From Dipteris shenzhenensis (taxonomy: Eukaryota > Polypodiophyta > Polypodiopsida > Gleicheniales), in assembly GCA_047967505.1 (NCBI GenBank), contig CM106538.1: DNA of 64,000 nucleotides; one strand, given 5' to 3'. The translations under genes were made by a program, and so were the position numbers. Within the stretch, counting starts at the first letter, position 1. Every line of letters starts with the position of its first letter. Under the pieces are notes generated by a model. The model was given only the letters and a program-made list of their open reading frames with translations. It ran no database searches and was not told the DNA's origin. Of this stretch, positions 20,146-30,830 are shown piece after piece.

Positions 20146-23100
20146 CTGAAAGTAGACCCAACATCAAAGGAGGAAAACAACTTCAGTCCTTGTCAAACGT
20201 AGTAAATACCAACCACATGCAAGAGAGAGACCAAGCAGCTGTAGGGAAAAGGGGTTTTTATTTTTTTTTTTGGGGGGGGGGGGGGGGGGACACCAACAGA
20301 GAGAGCGAGATAGGAGAAGAGAGAAAAAAAAAATGTATTTCTCACATCTATACCCAGACCTCAAATTGATTTCCGTCAAAGACAAGTCATAAAGCTATGT
20401 GGCATCTCAGCAAGGCACAGCCGATCTTTTCTGAATAAACTATGGCATAAGAGGGATGAGCATTTCAATTATACAAACTTTGATTCATTGAAAAAAGCAC
20501 TATGATAATGAGTCTTATTGTGTGCAAAGTAAGTTTCCAACATCTTGGCCCAAAAATACGCTGGAAGGCTGGGCAGACATGCGTGGAGAAGACATGGAGG
20601 ATTGGCCAGGGAAAATAGTCTGATTGGGATGGTACGGTGCCTGGACCAATGGCCAGGTCAAAAGGCAGCCAACCAGGTAAGATCTCAGGACGCTAGTGGG
20701 TCTGGAAAAGTCAGCTGATTTAGAGGCTGACTGGTAGGGTATTTCATGGTCTTTTGGGCCACATAAAAGGGAGCCCTTCAGGGCTCATCCAGGAGGATAC
20801 AAAGGTAGCAAGGCAACTGGCTGAGTGCAGCTACGAGGAGCTCACAGATCTTCACCATTGGCTGCAGTTACAGCAGCAAGAAAGACGATCACAGATGGTG
20901 CGTGTCTTGGTTGGTCCAGCTTGCTGCCTTGTTGCTGAGTCGCGGCTGAGTTGGAGATGTTGTGGAGGACAATGGCCGCCCGTTGCTCGTTGTTCAGCTT
21001 GTGGCCTTGCGTTGACTTGCGAGCTTGAAGTGCAGATACTGCAGCATGCTTTGGATCTTGGTACTAGCTGCTAGCGTAGATGGAGACAGTCCAAGTTGGA
21101 TGGCATAGGAGCTATGGCAAAGGTTGATGGAGCTGCCCTGAGGAGAGAGCTTTTGACTGTGGTAAGAGTCGCCACCACCTCTTCGTGCTTCGTTGCAGCT
21201 TTGTAGAGCATGTTGTTTTAGAGAGCTTCAGTTTTTTTAGCGTGACGAAGGCCCAAATGAAGTCATAGGATTACTATGGAATTGCAAGCCGTGATGGATG
21301 CCTGAGCAACTGACGGAAAGGAATTCGAGACCCGTAGCGCTGAAAAAAGCGCTAGTTGTTTGGAAGGAACCAGCAAGCAAAACCACAAAGAGAGGACCGC
21401 CATTCGATTCACTATCTCTTCCAACGTTACCTTGTGATTCCAGGCAGGCACCCAACGGGAGCTGAAGGGACTCGTGACAGTAAAGATAAGCTACGCAGGT
21501 ATATGACGGACGAATCTCAAAGGGTTTTTTTTCGAGGACTTGTGGCGCTGGATAGCGTTAGTCATTCCGAAAGGGCTAACCATAAAGTCACGCAGAGAAC
21601 ACCGCCAATCGCTTCGCCATCTTCCCCATTCATGGAATCTGCACATAGATGATGTGTAAGTCATCGGCTGACGTGGCACACACATGTGGATGACATGGCC
21701 TTGACTGACACGTGTCAGTTGAGGTGGCTGACTGTGGTTAGGGTAATCCTGTTAATGTAACTGCAGTTAGTTGACCATGGTTTGGTTGACCCTGGTTAGT
21801 TGACATTGGTTAGTTGAGCCAGTACCCAGTTAGCCTAACCCTAGTCCAGTTAGCCTGACCTAATCAGACCAATTTGGTTAGTGTAACCAGACTGTGATCA
21901 GTCCAGTTACTCTGGTTAGAGCTCAGTTCCAGACTAACCAGACCAGAGCCAGTTAGTCTGGTTAGTGTAACCAGTCGGTTACTCATCCAGTTACTGTCAT
22001 AGAAAAAAAAGAAAAAAAAAGACAGTTGCAGAGACAGTTTTTGCCATCAGATTCCACCCATCTGTCAGTCATTTTACTGTCAGAAAATCAGAGATTTGCT
22101 GAGTATAAAAGATGCACGCCTTTGCATAGAAAAAGGGGACAACAGATGTATTTTCAGTGCTTTCTGCAGCAGCCAGAAAAGGGGCAATAGTAAGTGAATG
22201 CTTAAGCAACTTTGGTGGTTTTTGCATTGAGTTGACAGCCTGACACTGGCACGAGTTGTGAATGCAATACACCTCTAGTTGAGGTATTCTTCTCAAGAAA
22301 GAAAAGGCTGAGTGCATCAGTTGCATACACGGTGAAAACTCCTGTTTCACTTTGCTGTGACCCATCGGCTGTAGTGGAGGGTCTCCCTTTGTTCTGCCTT
22401 CCTTTTCACGCAGCAGCGAGCTAATTGCTTTTTTCTGAAGATCAACCTTGACAGTGACCCTTGGTCTGGCAAGAGGGGCTCAAATGGCAGCACCTTCGAC
22501 TCCCAATACTGTTAAGGTTTTGCTCTCTCCGGAGGATAAGCAACAAGTTCAAAGTGCAATGGAGGCTATTCAAGATAGGACCCTGGTAGGCCGGATTGTT
22601 GGGCTCACCCCGTCCAAGCGACAGATTCGGGATTGGCTTCAGGCGAGTTTAGCCCTAGGGGATAACCACATCCAAGAGGTTACCATCTATGGGAGAGGGG
22701 TCTTCCTTCTCCAACTGAGCTCCCCAGAGACCACCTTGTCACTTGTGGAGCAGAGCCCTATCTTTCTTGGTCGTCATCTGGTCTTCCTCTCCCCTTGGTA
22801 CCATGGCTTCACAGTGGCGGACATGGACACGACTCACCACGGCAGCCACAGTGGTCATAGATGATGGGGTCCCTACGCTCAAGGTGATTGTGAACACCCC
22901 CAAGACGCTTCCTGAGGAGATCCTTCTAGAGATCTTGGATGGAGGCGAGCTACATCAGAGAGTTGAGGTTTATGGGCTTCCAGGCCAATGCCTCTGATGC
23001 AGACAGATGGGACACTTAGCTCGGGACTACATGAGGCTAGGGTAGGGATCCTCCTCACCCTAGGCAGGAGCAGGGGGCTCTCCCTCAACCCCAGCAAGGG

Positions 23101-26100
23101 CAGAGACAGATTCTATGTCGGAGAATGAGCCATGCATAGGGGTGGAGCCACCGGTATTCTAGTAGGGACTAACCTCTCAGACCACTCCCCTATCGTTCTT
23201 CACCTACAGCAGCCCTGTCGTGGCCTGCCGCAGAGAGGGGTCCGCATTCCAAATGCTTTGCTCCTGGAGGAGGAGGTACAGTAGAGTATTACAGCTATTT
23301 GGCAACAGCCTGAGTCCCTCCCGCAGAGCGGGTGGGCCATGTGGGCAGCTGAGCCGATTCAGCGGAGCAGTGAGGAGCTTCGCACCCATGCTATGCACCA
23401 CCGTCATACTCTTCAGGAGAGAGAGAGGGCTTTGCGGCGGGACTTGGCCTCCATTGAACGTCTTCAGGAGCAGGATTCAGAGTCGCAGTTGTTAGCAGAC
23501 CGGTATGAGTGCACTCGCTTGGAGCTTCACGATACAGAGGTGAGACACGCTAAGTACTCTACCGCTCCTCTAGATCTCGGTGGGTACAGCAGGGTTACAA
23601 GATGACCAGGCAGTTCTTTCAGGCCACGGGCCCTAGATCAGCTAGCACACACTTGGCTCCTTAGCATGAAAAGACTACTTTTATATAGCTTCATAAGCCT
23701 AGAACAAACACAACTTCTCAATTTGTGAGTTGTTAAAAGCCATAGGCAAGCAGAAAAGAGCAAATAAAGTGGTGGAGGATAAGCATAGGATGGAGAAGGC
23801 TCATGGGATACAAACATGATGTTTAATAGCCTTACAGAGTCGTCTTTGATTGATTGCAACGTGTATCTTGTTGCTTTTGCTATAACTTTGTTCTCACACT
23901 CGCACAACTATGCCATATTCTTGAGGACCATATGCCTACCAGGGACTCTAATGCCTCTGAACATGCGAATCGCTACCTTAAGGATTATTGACCTCTTAAG
24001 GATATCTTTTAACCTAATCTAAAAACCCTTAACAACTAAAGAACCTGAAAATTATAATGGAGACGCTTAAATTCACATACATGAAAGATTTAACCCATAC
24101 TCTTCCCCTTCTTGACCTCCAATGCATCTTTAATTTGAGAAGTTTTGGAGACTCATACACCCATACTCAATAGAATCCCTCTAGCCGTTGTGTTTGCGGT
24201 CCTTGACGCTGTGCTAATACACACTTTACCTTAGACGCTCCAATGAAATTGGAGGTTGGATTGGATGAATTAGGACATCAAATCTCGCTCTACAAGAGTT
24301 TATGGTGCTCCTAGAAGTAAAACAATGAAAGAAAGGTTTCAGCCATATAAGCATTCAAATCTAGATTTCCACCCATAGGGACAATGCCTTGTAAAGGTGA
24401 ATGATCCAAGGTAGCAAGAGGATCACTACATTTGAGGCAGCTCCCAAATAATCGGGACCATCTAGGTTTGGCATCACTTACAAAAATACAAGACCAAATC
24501 AAACAAGAGCAGTCAACAAATGCCAAGCAAGAAAAAAGTCGAAGGGAAAGGTGGTAGAGAAGGGGGACAGGGGGGGGGAGAGAGAGAGAGAGAGAAAGAA
24601 AGAGAGAGAGAGAGAGAGAGAGTTTTTTACTTTCTAGTTTTGGGGAGGTAATGTTTGAAAAGACAAGCATAAACATTAGATAGACGGTAACACCATGATA
24701 TTATATAAGTAATGATGCAAAGATCATTTGTGCGAATACCTGTATTGAAAAGGCCAACCCCAAGACGTTGTTTGCCAACCAATGCTTTTTCACCACATAC
24801 CACAAGCAAAAAAAAGTAGCTGGTATTCCAGCTATGAGCTCTGATAACGTCAACTGTATACCTGTCCAATCCATGACAATAGAAAACACTTCATAAGAAA
24901 GGGAATCTCAATACTATAGGGAATCTAAGGGACATTACCAAAAACTTCAACTAGCCCAAATATTAGGTACAAGGTTGTTAAAAACGAAATAGTTGAAGCC
25001 TCTCATATGATACAGTACAGTTTATGCCACTTGTTTTCCATTCACACTTAAGCACTAACCTTGTAAAAGAGGTTATAGGGATAGCATTCATAAACACACG
25101 ACAAGATGACAATCATGTTAAGCTTGACTAGCCACAGAGGTTATAGGGATAGCATTCATAAACACACGACAAGATGACAATCATGTTAAGCTTGACTAGC
25201 CACAGGCACAGCTTTTGGTACAAAAACAAATAACATTACAAGGATAACAAAACGTAGCAAGAGAGCGTTCCAAGGCCACTACATAGGTGGAATATTGCCA
25301 TCCCTTCCAATCTTCTTTTTTACATACTTACATGTGTCCATACATACATATAAATAGGTTCCTCATACCTCTTATCCGCTCCTCTAAGACTTCATACCTT
25401 GGAGTATATTTATCAGACAAGGAATGAGGCCACGCTCTCTTTCTTAAAGAGAGAACTTGATAAGATGTTGAAGGGGATTCAATGTTAGATCATTTGACTA
25501 GGAGCTTAGAGAACGACTAGTGACATTGATGAGGTCACACCCAACAGTCAGCTTAAATCTACGACTCTAAACTCTTTGCCATAGACATATTTGAGTTTTT
25601 GCACTTTCTGAATTTGTTCATGAGAGGGACTACAGCTCCACTCACTTTTCAACGTCTCTCCCAAAGACGAGTCCTCGCGTTTTGGGAGAGTCCTATGTAA
25701 TACCATACAATGACAATCGTGTTTAGTTTTATCCTAAATGCTATGCTTTCTAAGACACCAAGAGGTGCCACATGGGATATATCATTTCATGACTATTAGT
25801 CTGTCCAATGTAATACCTACAGTGGCAGTTGTGACTGTCTATGTTTAATTTGTCCTAAATCGTGTGCTTTATGTGCCCTTCGGTTAACAAATGAAGAGGT
25901 GCCACATGAGATATATCATTTTCACAAGTGCTCCATTTTATGTAAACTCGTTGCCAAAATTTATCCTCCAAAAATCACGTTACAAGCACAGAATAGACTT
26001 TTTGAACAAAATATAACACACTGAACTTGAAGACCAAAGCTGTAGGGTTTAAAATGCCTTGTTGACCCTGAAAAAAAGAATAAGGCACAATGCATAAGAG

Positions 26101-27043
26101 AGCTGCATGCTGGCCAATTAAGTGTTTACATACTCTGAACAAAAGGGATACTCAGCGGGAAGGAGCACTCAGTGAACTGCTTGGGGAAAACTTTCTCAGC
26201 AGCTGGCAAAATGGTTGCTCTGCATGTGCCATAAACACAAAATATGAGTCCTAAAAAGGATCAGGAATAGAGGATCGCATAAGAGGGAACGACGTAAAAC
26301 AATAACACAAAAATAGCAAGGCTTACGTCAAAGCAAGAATCCCTAACGCGAAGAAGTACAGCGTGAGCACAGTGTTGATTAAGTCCTTCGGTAGGAACTT
26401 GAAAAGCAAAAAGAGCGAAAGGAGCACAGCGCTCCCAATAAAAGGGAAGCGCATTGCATGTTCTTTAGACATAGTTTCCTGCAAAAACGAAAACCCGTTA
26501 AGTAAAAATTACCACGATGTACTTGTCCATGATTTAATCATTCAATGTCAATAATATATTAAATTTCAACTTGAGATGAAATGCCCATTGTAGCGGGCAA
26601 AAAGGCATTCAACTGGAGATAAAATGCCCATTCTAGCTGGCAAAAAGGGATTTAGCCAGCAATCGCACTTACAGACGGAGGAGCCGGCTTGACTGAGCGA
26701 TAACAACCAATAAAGACAGTCAGGCACGCCGTTAGAACGACGTTCAAGTTGGGATTGACTTTGACAAAAAGAGGAGCGACGGTAATCCCTGCACATCCCC
26801 GTGACCAGAGTAAGATCTAAGATACTCAGCAGGATTTCAGGAAGGATCCGGAAAATTAAACAGATTAGGCTAAGGAAAAAACTCAAATTCCTTGATAGAA
26901 TTGTTCCAGAGCAAGAAAGCGGCAAAAGCACAAAGGATTTCACAGAAACGGTGAATGGAAATCGGCAGAGGAGGTTCAGCAATCAGGCGACGGCACTCAC
27001 CAATGAGAGCAAAGGAAGCTAGGCGCTCAAGAAACGACGCCAT
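20095..27043 (-). CDS. SPP: Signal peptide peptidase (SPP), 5' part, six exons
   Basis: Intramembrane aspartyl protease of the endoplasmic reticulum that cuts leftover signal peptides. Exons on the minus strand are 27043-27001, 26788-26673, 26478-26327, 26219-26134, 24861-24740 and 20145-20095. They join in one frame to 190 codons, with GT-AG at every junction. The product starts MASFLERLASFAL and shows family blocks VNPNLNVVLTACLTV, MSKEHAMRFPFIGSA, LLFKFLPKDLINTVL, AGIPATFFCLW, KKHWLANNVLGLAFSIQ and GIEMLSLGSFK. This covers about 55% of a usual plant SPP (roughly 340 residues). The YD and GLGD catalytic motifs belong to later exons, which I cannot find in the window. No stop or frameshift is seen in the six exons. 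The residues around TECSFPL in exon 4 differ from the WND-type sequence I expect there. Confidence 0.92.
20262..20289. repeat. T10-G18 homopolymer junction
   Basis: Ten T are followed directly by eighteen G. The run lies inside SPP intron 5. Such a G run can form quadruplexes and is also prone to assembly error. Confidence 0.9.
20560..21230 (+). repeat. Possible degenerate LTR segment (U3/TATA/R-like)
   Basis: ACATAAAAGGGAGCCCTT at 20761 resembles TATAAAAGGGGTCCCTT at 7661, and the text before it (GGTGCCTGG, GCCAGG, GACTGGTAGGG) loosely echoes the 7-kb LTR. No second LTR, primer site or coding region is found, so the call is weak. Confidence 0.35.
21231..21655. other. No recognisable feature
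   Basis: Open frames on both strands here have no known similarity. It lies in SPP intron 5 between the LTR-like segment and the short-repeat tract. Confidence 0.4.
21690..21990. repeat. Degenerate short repeats of CCAGTTAG / CTGGTTAG
   Basis: About 25 occurrences of GTTAG, CCAGTTA, CTGGTTA or GGTTGAC are packed into 300 bp, with variable spacing of about 8-20 bp. Neighbouring units occur in both orientations. No function is evident; it could be the 5' region of the adjacent LINE. Confidence 0.6.
22484..23045 (+). pseudogene. LINE ORF1, DUF4283-type RNA-binding protein
   Basis: After MAAPSTPNTVKVLL, the frame shows DRTLVGRIVGL, RQIRDWLQASL, VTIYGRGVFLLQL and LGRHLVFLSPWYHGF, the DUF4283 core that precedes a zinc knuckle in ORF1 of many plant LINEs. 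A frameshift near 22800-22860 leads to LPEEILLEIL and VYGLPGQC. The knuckle then reads C-L-stop-C-RQMGHLARD-Y: an in-frame TGA falls inside it and the last Cys is Tyr. ORF1 proteins bind element RNA; this one is dead. Confidence 0.85.
23165..23605 (+). pseudogene. LINE ORF2 fragment, endonuclease end and linker
   Basis: TNLSDHSPIVLHL is the last motif of the apurinic-type endonuclease (SDHxP). After a TAG near 23283 and a frame change, 23339-23605 gives an Arg/Glu-rich helical linker (LQERERALRRDLASI, ESQLLADRYECTRLEL) as found before RT in plant LINEs. RT itself is absent. Confidence 0.7.
23641..24577. other. SPP intron 5, no recognisable feature
   Basis: This AT-rich intronic sequence lies between the LINE remnant and the GA tract. 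I see no exon or repeat in it. Confidence 0.5.
24571..24622. repeat. G run plus (GA)n microsatellite
   Basis: Eight G are followed by about 44 bp of GA repeats with one GAAAGAAA interruption, ending in TTTTTT. It lies 120 bp from the 3' side of SPP exon 5. Confidence 0.9.
24740..24861 (-). CDS. SPP: SPP exon 5
   Basis: Bounded by acceptor GGACAG and donor GTATTC, these 122 bp encode SELIAGIPATFFCLW and KKHWLANNVLGLAFSIQ, among the best conserved blocks of SPP. Phase 1 entry and phase 0 exit agree with exons 4 and 6. Confidence 0.93.
25071..25206. repeat. Perfect 68-bp tandem duplication in SPP intron 4
   Basis: GGTTATAGGGATAGCATTC begins at 25071 and again at 25139, and all 68 bp appear identical in both copies, ending AGCTTGACTAGCCACAG. 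The identity points to a recent event or an assembly artefact. Confidence 0.92.
25210..26130. other. SPP intron 4, no further feature
   Basis: Apart from the 68-bp duplication I see loosely repeated phrases only, such as GGTGCCACATG(A/G)GATATATCATTT at about 25767 and 25903. They suggest an old partial duplication of about 136 bp. Confidence 0.45.
26134..26219 (-). CDS. SPP: SPP exon 4
   Basis: Acceptor CATGCAG and donor GTATGT bound 86 bp encoding TATILPAAEKVFPK to SIPFVQ. This lumenal loop is the least conserved part of the family. The identification rests on the TATILP start, the splice sites and the exact phase match to exons 3 and 5. Confidence 0.8.
26327..26478 (-). CDS. SPP: SPP exon 3
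   Basis: Acceptor TTTTGCAG and donor GTAAGC bound 152 bp. It opens ETMSKEHAMRFPFIG and continues through two hydrophobic helices (SAVLLSLFLLFKFL; TVLTLYFFALGILAL). The EHAMRFP block is diagnostic for plant SPP. Confidence 0.95.
26573..26657. repeat. 43-bp tandem duplication in SPP intron 2
   Basis: GAT(G/A)AAATGCCCATT followed by GGCAAAAAGG occurs twice, 43 bp apart, just upstream of the intron 2 donor on the plus strand. The copies differ at several bases. Confidence 0.75.
26673..26788 (-). CDS. SPP: SPP exon 2
   Basis: Acceptor TGTGCAG and donor GTAAGT bound 116 bp encoding ITVAPLFVKVNPNLNV and on to SVKPAPPS. VNPNLN and the following hydrophobic helix are strongly conserved in SPP proteins. 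Confidence 0.92.
27001..27043 (-). CDS. SPP: SPP exon 1 (start codon)
   Basis: The ATG at 27043 begins MASFLERLASFALI and one base of the next Gly codon, followed by the donor GTGAGT. No other in-frame ATG upstream fits the family N-terminus. The first hydrophobic stretch begins here and continues in exon 2. Confidence 0.88.
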
Positions 27044-27560
27044 CGATGCCAAAACCGCAGCAATCGAAATCAAAGCTTCTTCGTGGGATGCCGACCTGTT
27101 GTTGCTTTGAATACTTTTCGATGGAAGGTCGGCAGAGCTTGTTCTCGACGACCGTCCTGCTTCCGCTTCAATACTCTCTTTAGCTTTATGGAGTGTAACG
27201 TACTACACAATCATGACTTTTATCAATTAGACTCATCCTTATGTGTGCCCATTGCTCATTATGATGGAGTCTACACAAATCATTACTTAATCACACTAGA
27301 GTCATTCCACAAACTCGTCATATTTTGGCTTGCCCTCCAATAGCCATAGCAATCGTTCCCGTTCTGTAAAGCAGAAATTCGAAACTTTTAGGATTAATTT
27401 GCTTCCACAATAGTTTTGATGCTTTGATTGGCTCCTGTCAACAAGTGGGAGTTTTGTGCACTAATGGCTTTGGGACGAGTTTGGCACTGAGCATTCAAGA
27501 CTTCGGGCCCCTCGTTTTTATTGTCATTCCCTCTCTCTCTCTCTCTCTCTCTCTCCATTC
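27044..27560 (-). promoter_or_regulatory. SPP 5' flank and probable promoter region
   Basis: Upstream of the ATG the minus strand holds about 130 bp of purine-rich leader (AAGAAGCTTTGATTTCG close to the ATG; AGAGAGTATTGAAGCGG further out). I see no convincing TATA box. A (CT)n tract (plus strand) lies at 27529-27555. The assignment rests on position only. Confidence 0.35.
27529..27555. repeat. (CT)n microsatellite
   Basis: A pure CT run of about 27 bp lies some 490 bp upstream of the SPP start codon. Confidence 0.9.
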
Positions 27561-28136
27561 ACAACCTCCTTTGTTTTACATTTTTGGGCAGGCCTTATGA
27601 GTGACAAGAGTCATTCATTTCTTTCACTTGTTATGTTTGCTTGCTTGCAGGGACTTCGAATGCATCCAATACACACCACAAGCCCACCAATGCATTTCAC
27701 AAAGATTTGCCACCATCAATCTCTTGAGCCACACTCACTCAACTGTGTTGGGAAAGTTGCCCTGTACTCAACTTCACACAGGATGAGGTTACCGAAGTGG
27801 ATTGTTTCTTGCTTAATCATGGTGGTTTGCAACATCTACTCCTATACATGCTAACGTCAGAGTACTATTGCTGTGGCATGAAATCCAGTGTTCCAATTAC
27901 TTTTGAACTAGATGGCTCATTGGTGACTATTCACTGAGGCGAAACGGGGGGCAAGGCAAGTAGTGCTCCTGTGATGGATGGCACAAATGTATTTTTTTCA
28001 AGGCCAAGTGGTATATTTGTTCTTGATTGCTTCAAAAAAGAAGTGGGAAATTCAAATTTACACCTACAGGACATAGAGATGACTAACCCAGGCATCGTGT
28101 CACTTAGCTCAAACCAGACTCTACCCCTATTAACCT

Positions 28137-28680
28137 TTACAACCTCCCTTTCCCATCCCCTTTTTTAACTTTACCACACCTCAGATACCAAGGTCCCATC
28201 TCTGGCATGGGTCTAGGACTTAGCCACCTTGTGCTTCCAAGTTGTTTTAACAATCCAACAAAAGTACTTGTTCTGAAGATGAATGTAATCAAACTTAAAG
28301 GAGAGATCCAATAATCTATCAACCTTAATAGGAATAGCAAAGGTCTATTTCAATGGAAACGATGTGATAAAGAAAGCTAAACAGTATCTCACCCTTTAAA
28401 TGTGGTTTCATCCACCAGCGTCCTTTCAAGGCATGGGACGTGTCAATCCTACTCGCTTGTAAAATGATCCCCTACCTACTTATTAGTGTAAGTGAACTCT
28501 CGAAGACCTTCATCAAGTAGATTAGCACAATCAAATCCTTGACCAAGCTACTCCATACATCAGTTTTAAGTGAGCAATAAGCCATGTTCCAATCATATGC
28601 CAACATCCATGGACCCCATGCAATTCCCTCCAGAATTCTCCCACAAGGCCACTCTTGCTCAAGTATCATTGGGGGCATAA
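28137..28680 (-). pseudogene. Possible LINE endonuclease remnant
   Basis: The frame 28678-28472 contains GPWMLAYDWNMA, which resembles the GPWxxGGDFNxV block of plant LINE endonucleases, and it is followed by other hydrophobic and charged stretches in neighbouring frames. No SDHxP motif or RT was found. The identification rests on one motif and is weak. Confidence 0.3.
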
Positions 28681-29630
28681 ATGTTACACATCCCCAAAAA
28701 GGGTTTTTACTATTACTTTAAGTAGGACCGTTTTCACCTAGCCGTAATGACCATTTATCTCTCTTGATACTTTTTAAGCTATATGGCTCCCATAAATTAT
28801 TAAAGCTACTCTTCCACATCCCTTTAGGCAAAGTTGATGAAGGGAGGGAAATCATATCTCTTAACAAACTCCCAAAAGAAGTTCAATTCATCACATTTAA
28901 TTTTGTGTAATTTTAGAATGTCTAGTATTTGTTTAAGAATAAGTTAGAGAAAACCTACTTGCTTTTATGTGCTCCAACACCCATGTAGATTCCAAGAAAT
29001 CTACTCCACTACCTTTGTGGGCTTTGACCTTGCATCCCACTCTATTAACCCTCCCCTCATTTCACAAAGACCTTGAAGCGATCACATGAACCTAGAGGTG
29101 CTTCTTGGTTGCATCCTTGGCCATTTTCAACAAAAAAGAAAGGCGAGTATGAGAGAAAGAGGGCACATCTAGGTAGAGAAGGAGAGCAAAAGACGACAGA
29201 CTAATGGTACACTACATTACTTGAAAAGAATGAATTCACCTTTAGGGTTTTGGCTTTATGACTTTATAATACCATCTCTCCAAAATTTAATACTTAAACA
29301 AGGAAGCATTAATAATAAATTATTTATGTCAAAGATGATAGATCTCTTTTGAAGTTGCAAATGGAGTCTCCCCTCCCCTTGAAGTTTGTAGTAAATTGTA
29401 TGGTCTACATTGAATGCTATGTATCCTTGATTTTAAAAGTACTAGTCAATTTTGCTTTGTGAGTTTTCAATTTTGTTCCATTTGTGTCAGCACCATTTTG
29501 TTTCCTTGCATGTGGACCTTCTTTAGGAGAGGATCAACATACTTGCATTATGTCATGAAAGTGTTTTCAATGTTTCTCCAAAATTCAATGCCCAAATAAT
29601 AATGCCTAAATCTCTGTGTCAAATTTTGAT
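28681..29630. other. No recognisable feature
   Basis: This is AT-rich sequence without coding similarity or clear repeats. Confidence 0.5.
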
Positions 29631-29639
29631 AATCGGTCT

Positions 29640-30830
29640 CTTTTACTTTGCATAGGCCTTAATGTGAGTAAGATTAAGATCTATGCAAAGTATCATACCC
29701 ATCAGATATCATTTGTATGGTTGGGAATGCATTTGTCCCATCAGATATCATTTGCATGGTCGGGCATGCATTTTTTTCCTTGTTTCTTACATGCATAAGT
29801 GTTAAAAAATATGCATCGGCATGCTTTTAGCCTCTATGTGTGTGTCTGATGGGTATGATACTTTACATAGGCCTTAATCTTACTCAAATTAAAGCGTGTG
29901 AAAAGTATCAATTTGATCAAATACCATTTGCATGGTTAGGCATGCATATTTCCTTGTTTCTTACCATGCATCATGCGTAAGTGTGAAAAGATATGCATCA
30001 GTGTGCTTCTAGCCTTTGTGTGTGTCTTCAATGGGTATGATACTTTGCATAGGCTCTAATATTACTCACATTAAGGCCTATGTAAAGTATCATACCCATC
30101 GGATATCATTCACATGGTTTGACATACATATTTTCTTGTTTCTTACCATGCATCACGCATGAGGGTTAAAAAATATGCATCGATGTGCTCCTAGCCTATA
30201 TCTCAGATGGGTATGATAATTTGTATAGGCCTTAATTTCCTTATTTCTTATCACACATCATGCATCAATGTTTAAAAATATGCATCGGTGTGTTTCTACC
30301 CTATATGTGTGTCTCCAATGGGTATGATATTTTGCATAGACCTTAATCTTACTCACATTAAGGCCTCTGCAAAGTATCATATCTATAGGCAAATATTATT
30401 TGCATGGTTGGGCATGCATATTTCCTTATTTCTTACCATACACCATGCATGAGTGTTAAAAGATATGCATCACTTTGCTTTAGGCCATGTCTCTGATGGG
30501 TATGGTACTTTCCATAGGCCTTAACCTGAGTAAGATTAAGCTTGTGAAAAGTATCATACCCATCCAATATGTTTGCATGGTTGGGCATGCATATTTTCTG
30601 GTTTCCTTTTCCCCCCCTTAACACACATCACACATGCATGTTAAAAAGTATGCATTGGTGTGCTTGAAGCTTATATGTGTGCCTTTGATGGGTATGATAC
30701 CCTCGATAGGCCTTAGTCTTACTCATATTAAGGCCTTGCAAAGTACCATACCCATCGGATATCATCTACATGGTTTGGCATGCATATTTCCTTGTTTCTT
30801 ACCCACACGTGCCCAGGTGCATGCCTCTAG
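29640..30830. repeat. Tandem array of palindrome-containing units, about 180 bp
   Basis: The phrase GGGTATGATA or a close variant recurs near 29850, 30034, 30210, 30320, 30498 and 30690. In most units it is followed 30-60 bp later by its reverse complement (TATCATACCC near 29693, 30088, 30556 and 30748), with CATAGGCCTTAAT and ATTAAGGCCTATG between them. Each such unit can fold into a long hairpin. Linking phrases GCATGCATATTTCCTTGTTTCTTACC and ATATGCATC recur at matching positions. Spacing is 176-192 bp except for one short unit of 110 bp. Confidence 0.85.

Larger units (their letters stand above)
22060..23640 (+). mobile_element. LINE remnant with ORF1 joined to endonuclease end (plus strand)
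   Basis: A TATA-like TATAAAAGATG at 22105 precedes ORF1 (ATG 22484). ORF1 runs to a broken zinc knuckle near 23030. After about 130 bp the sequence re-enters ORF2 at the end of the endonuclease domain (SDHSP at about 23177) and continues in the linker before reverse transcriptase, then stops by 23640. Most of the endonuclease and all of RT are missing. It lies antisense inside SPP intron 5. The left limit is uncertain. Confidence 0.75.
20146..24739 (-). other. SPP intron 5, 4.6 kb, filled with repeats
   Basis: It starts GTATTC at 24739 and ends TTTCAG at 20146 (minus strand). It contains a T/G homopolymer, an LTR-like segment, a tract of short CCAGTTAG-type repeats, an antisense LINE remnant and a GA tract. 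The other introns are 212, 194, 107 and 1272 bp, so growth is concentrated here. Confidence 0.85.

Noticed and set aside
26566-26982. 138-codon minus-strand frame over SPP introns and exon 2
   Set aside because: It is read in the wrong frame across exon 2 and two introns; the SPP exon model explains the region.
29640-30830. CRISPR-like regular repeats
   Set aside because: Unit lengths vary (110-192 bp), the repeats are long and diverged, there are no unique spacers, and the context is a plant nuclear genome.
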